Assembly (NCBI RefSeq): GCF_964199965.1
Contig: NZ_CAXMZT010000002.1
Location: 62,001-126,000, forward strand
Length of the DNA stretch: 64,000 bases
DNA from: JAFIFT01 sp020051095
Lineage (GTDB): Bacteria; Pseudomonadota; Gammaproteobacteria; Legionellales; Legionellaceae
Direction: 5' to 3'
Positions 62,360 through 64,000 of the stretch are shown one piece after another; position 1 is the first letter of the stretch, and the number at the start of each line of letters is the position of its first letter. The translations under genes and the position numbers were made by a program. Under the pieces are notes generated by a model that saw only the letters and a program-made list of their open reading frames with translations, was not told where the DNA came from and ran no database searches.

Positions 62360-63001
62360 TTAGCTATTGGATGAAGATCCATCCGCTCGGTTATACAAAA
62401 CTTTATCGGCCAGGCCATACTCGACCGCCTGGGATGCGCTCATAAAATTATCCCGCTCGGTATCACGCATGATTTGATCGGGAGTTTTACGTGTATGGTG
62501 AGCCATAATATTATTGAGTTTTTCACGGACGGCTAATGTCTCTCTAGCATGGATTTCAATGTCTGTTGCTTGGCCACGATAACCACCTAACGGTTGGTGT
62601 ATCATAACCCGTGCGTTGGGTAGGCAAAATCGCTTTTCATCCGCACCGGCACAGAGCAATAATGCAGCCGCACTTGCGGCTTGACCAATACACAGCGTGC
62701 TGACATCCGGCTTGATAAACTGCATCGTATCGTAGATAGCAAGACCAGCCGTTACAACGCCTCCCGGCGAGTTGATGTATAGATAAATATCTTTTTCGGG
62801 ATTTTCCGATTCGAGAAATAACATCTGGGCAACTACTAAGTTGGCCATATGGTCTTCCACTTCACCTAATAAAAAGATAATTCGTTCTTTTAGTAATCGA
62901 GAATAAATATCGTAGGATCGTTCTCCCCGAGAGGTTTGTTCCACAACCATTGGAACAAGACCGCTGGCATTGCGAATTACTTCATCATGGTTCATCGGCA
63001 T
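62360..63001 (-). CDS. clpP: ClpP protease subunit
   Basis: Tetradecameric serine protease of ClpXP. 213 residues. CIGQAASAAALLLCAG holds the catalytic Ser, MIHQPLGGYRGQATDIEIHA the His, and the Asp follows in the TERDNFMSA segment. GGGAG 7-8 nt upstream supports ATG 63001, 2 bp after tig. Confidence 0.98.
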   Translation of the reverse strand: MPMNHDEVIRNASGLVPMVVEQTSRGERSYDIYSRLLKERIIFLLGEVEDHMANLVVAQMLFLESENPEKDIYLYINSPGGVVTAGLAIYDTMQFIKPDVSTLCIGQAASAAALLLCAGADEKRFCLPNARVMIHQPLGGYRGQATDIEIHARETLAVREKLNNIMAHHTRKTPDQIMRDTERDNFMSASQAVEYGLADKVLYNRADGSSSNS

Positions 63002-63003
63002 TA

Positions 63004-64000
63004 CTATTCTCCCTGTTCTGCCTGGGTATTTTTAGGATTCATAACAGCATCGTAATCCAATTTCTTCTCTACCTTTTTTGCTGATTCTAATAACTTTTCC
63101 GCAACGAGCTCTTCCACGACTAACGAACGAATATTGTCAAACTGCGTTTTATCACCCTTGTAATGTTTCTTAAATGCATCGGGATCTTCATAGGCATCAG
63201 CAAGTGTATCTATTTTCTCATTAACTTGCTCATCGGTGGGTTCCACTTCAAACTTCTTCACATACTCAGCAAACAATAAACCAAGCTTAACGCGTTTTTC
63301 TGCTTGGTCTTTAAACATATCGCTGGGTAAGTCAGGCAATTTCTTATTGGTTTGCTCATGACCAAATATCCGATGCAACATATCTTTTTTTAACTGCTCA
63401 ATTTCATTGTCAACTAATGATTTTGGCACATCAATCGTATTCGCTTCAAGGAATACATCAAAAATTTTATCACGGTTCATCTCTGATAGCCGTCTGTCTA
63501 GCTCTCTAACCATATTTTTTTGAATGTCTTCTTTAAGTGCTTCGACTCCACCTGTTTTAATACCAAACTTTTCTGCAAAGGCATCGTCTAATTCAGGCAG
63601 TTTTGGGTCAAACACATTAACTAATTCGATCGCAAAACGCGCATTCTTTCCTGCCAAATTTTTCTGATGATACTGTTCTGGGAAAGTCACTTCAATATCA
63701 AAAGAATCCCCTGCTTTATGGCCGATGATTCCTTTCTCAAAGCCTGGAATCATCGAGTCTGAGCCCAGCTCTAACTCAAAGTTACTGGCTTTGCCACCTT
63801 CAAATGCTTCATCGCCAATAAATCCTTCGAAGTTAATTTCAACTTTATCGCCTTTCTTTGATTTGCGTTTAACTTCTTTCCATTCTTTATGTTGTTCTCG
63901 AAGTTTTTCCATCATTAGGTCGAGATCTTTATCGCTCACGTTTGATTTGATCACTTCAACTTTTGCGCCACCCAAATCACGAACTTCAACTTCAGGCAGA
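63004..64000 (-). CDS. tig: Trigger factor, 5'-truncated by the window edge
   Basis: Ribosome-bound chaperone and prolyl isomerase. The ribosome-binding N-domain with its start lies outside; translation can be read from LPEVEVRDLGGAKVEV at the edge. Present are the FKBP-like domain (KVEINFEGFIGDEAFEGG, MIPGFEKGIIGHKAGDSFDI) and the C-terminal helical chaperone arms. The TTG at 63975 is internal. First gene of tig-clpP. Confidence 0.96.
   Translation of the reverse strand, partial: LPEVEVRDLGGAKVEVIKSNVSDKDLDLMMEKLREQHKEWKEVKRKSKKGDKVEINFEGFIGDEAFEGGKASNFELELGSDSMIPGFEKGIIGHKAGDSFDIEVTFPEQYHQKNLAGKNARFAIELVNVFDPKLPELDDAFAEKFGIKTGGVEALKEDIQKNMVRELDRRLSEMNRDKIFDVFLEANTIDVPKSLVDNEIEQLKKDMLHRIFGHEQTNKKLPDLPSDMFKDQAEKRVKLGLLFAEYVKKFEVEPTDEQVNEKIDTLADAYEDPDAFKKHYKGDKTQFDNIRSLVVEELVAEKLLESAKKVEKKLDYDAVMNPKNTQAEQGE

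Overview
The window is a 64 kb piece of a moderately AT-rich gammaproteobacterial chromosome. It is packed with housekeeping genes, mostly on the minus strand. The best fit is an intracellular or amoeba-associated lineage of the Legionellales (Coxiella/Legionella/Aquicella/Berkiella-like), judged from a Mip-type FKBP, PilT and a ComEA-like competence protein, a SUF operon under an Rrf2 regulator, a recA without a LexA box, a eukaryotic-type Ser/Thr kinase, and a tig-clpP-clpX-lon-hupB-tRNA-ppiD block. This placement is inferred from gene content and was not tested by a search. No rRNA, insertion sequence, prophage or CRISPR array was seen.

Layout. 1-7.1 kb: a truncated cation/proton antiporter behind ppsA, then pilT, divergent from yggS-proC-yggT, then an exported orphan. 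7.2-13.5 kb: a small conserved protein, a ComEA-like protein, groES-groEL, dsbD and rimO. 13.5-16 kb: a eukaryotic-like kinase and a KDPG-aldolase homologue that has lost its catalytic lysine. 16-23.3 kb: ribD, then ribE-ribBA-ribF-ileS-lspA. 23.5-26 kb: a BepA-like M48 protease, an orphan membrane protein and rnpB. 26-32 kb: lysC, alaS, and pncC-recA-recX. 32.3-37.7 kb: a dicarboxylate-type symporter, dapD-dapE, a PlsC-like acyltransferase and a cystathionine synthase/lyase. 37.8-39.6 kb: tRNA-Ser(UGA) followed by a plasmid-type parA-parB pair. 39.8-44.5 kb: pyrG-kdsA, an AmpG-like transporter and a Mip-like FKBP. 44.9-47.6 kb: sdaA, an acyltransferase and a PQ-loop protein. 47.8-54.7 kb: sufR-B-C-D-S-U-T with epmA coupled at the end. 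54.9-64 kb: ppiD, two tandem tRNA-Val/tRNA-Asp pairs, hupB, lon, clpX, clpP and a truncated tig.

Function. Most of the window is core metabolism and protein quality control: GroESL, trigger factor, ClpXP, Lon, PpiD, Mip, BepA and DsbD. Sigma32-like promoters are visible before groES and clpX. The SUF operon has two copies of a dyad operator upstream. The accessory content is small: the kinase, the degenerate aldolase, the exported protein with a duplicated motif, the 122-residue membrane protein and the chromosomal parAB pair beside a tRNA. I did not find a convincing new multi-gene system; these items are the best candidates for new biology.
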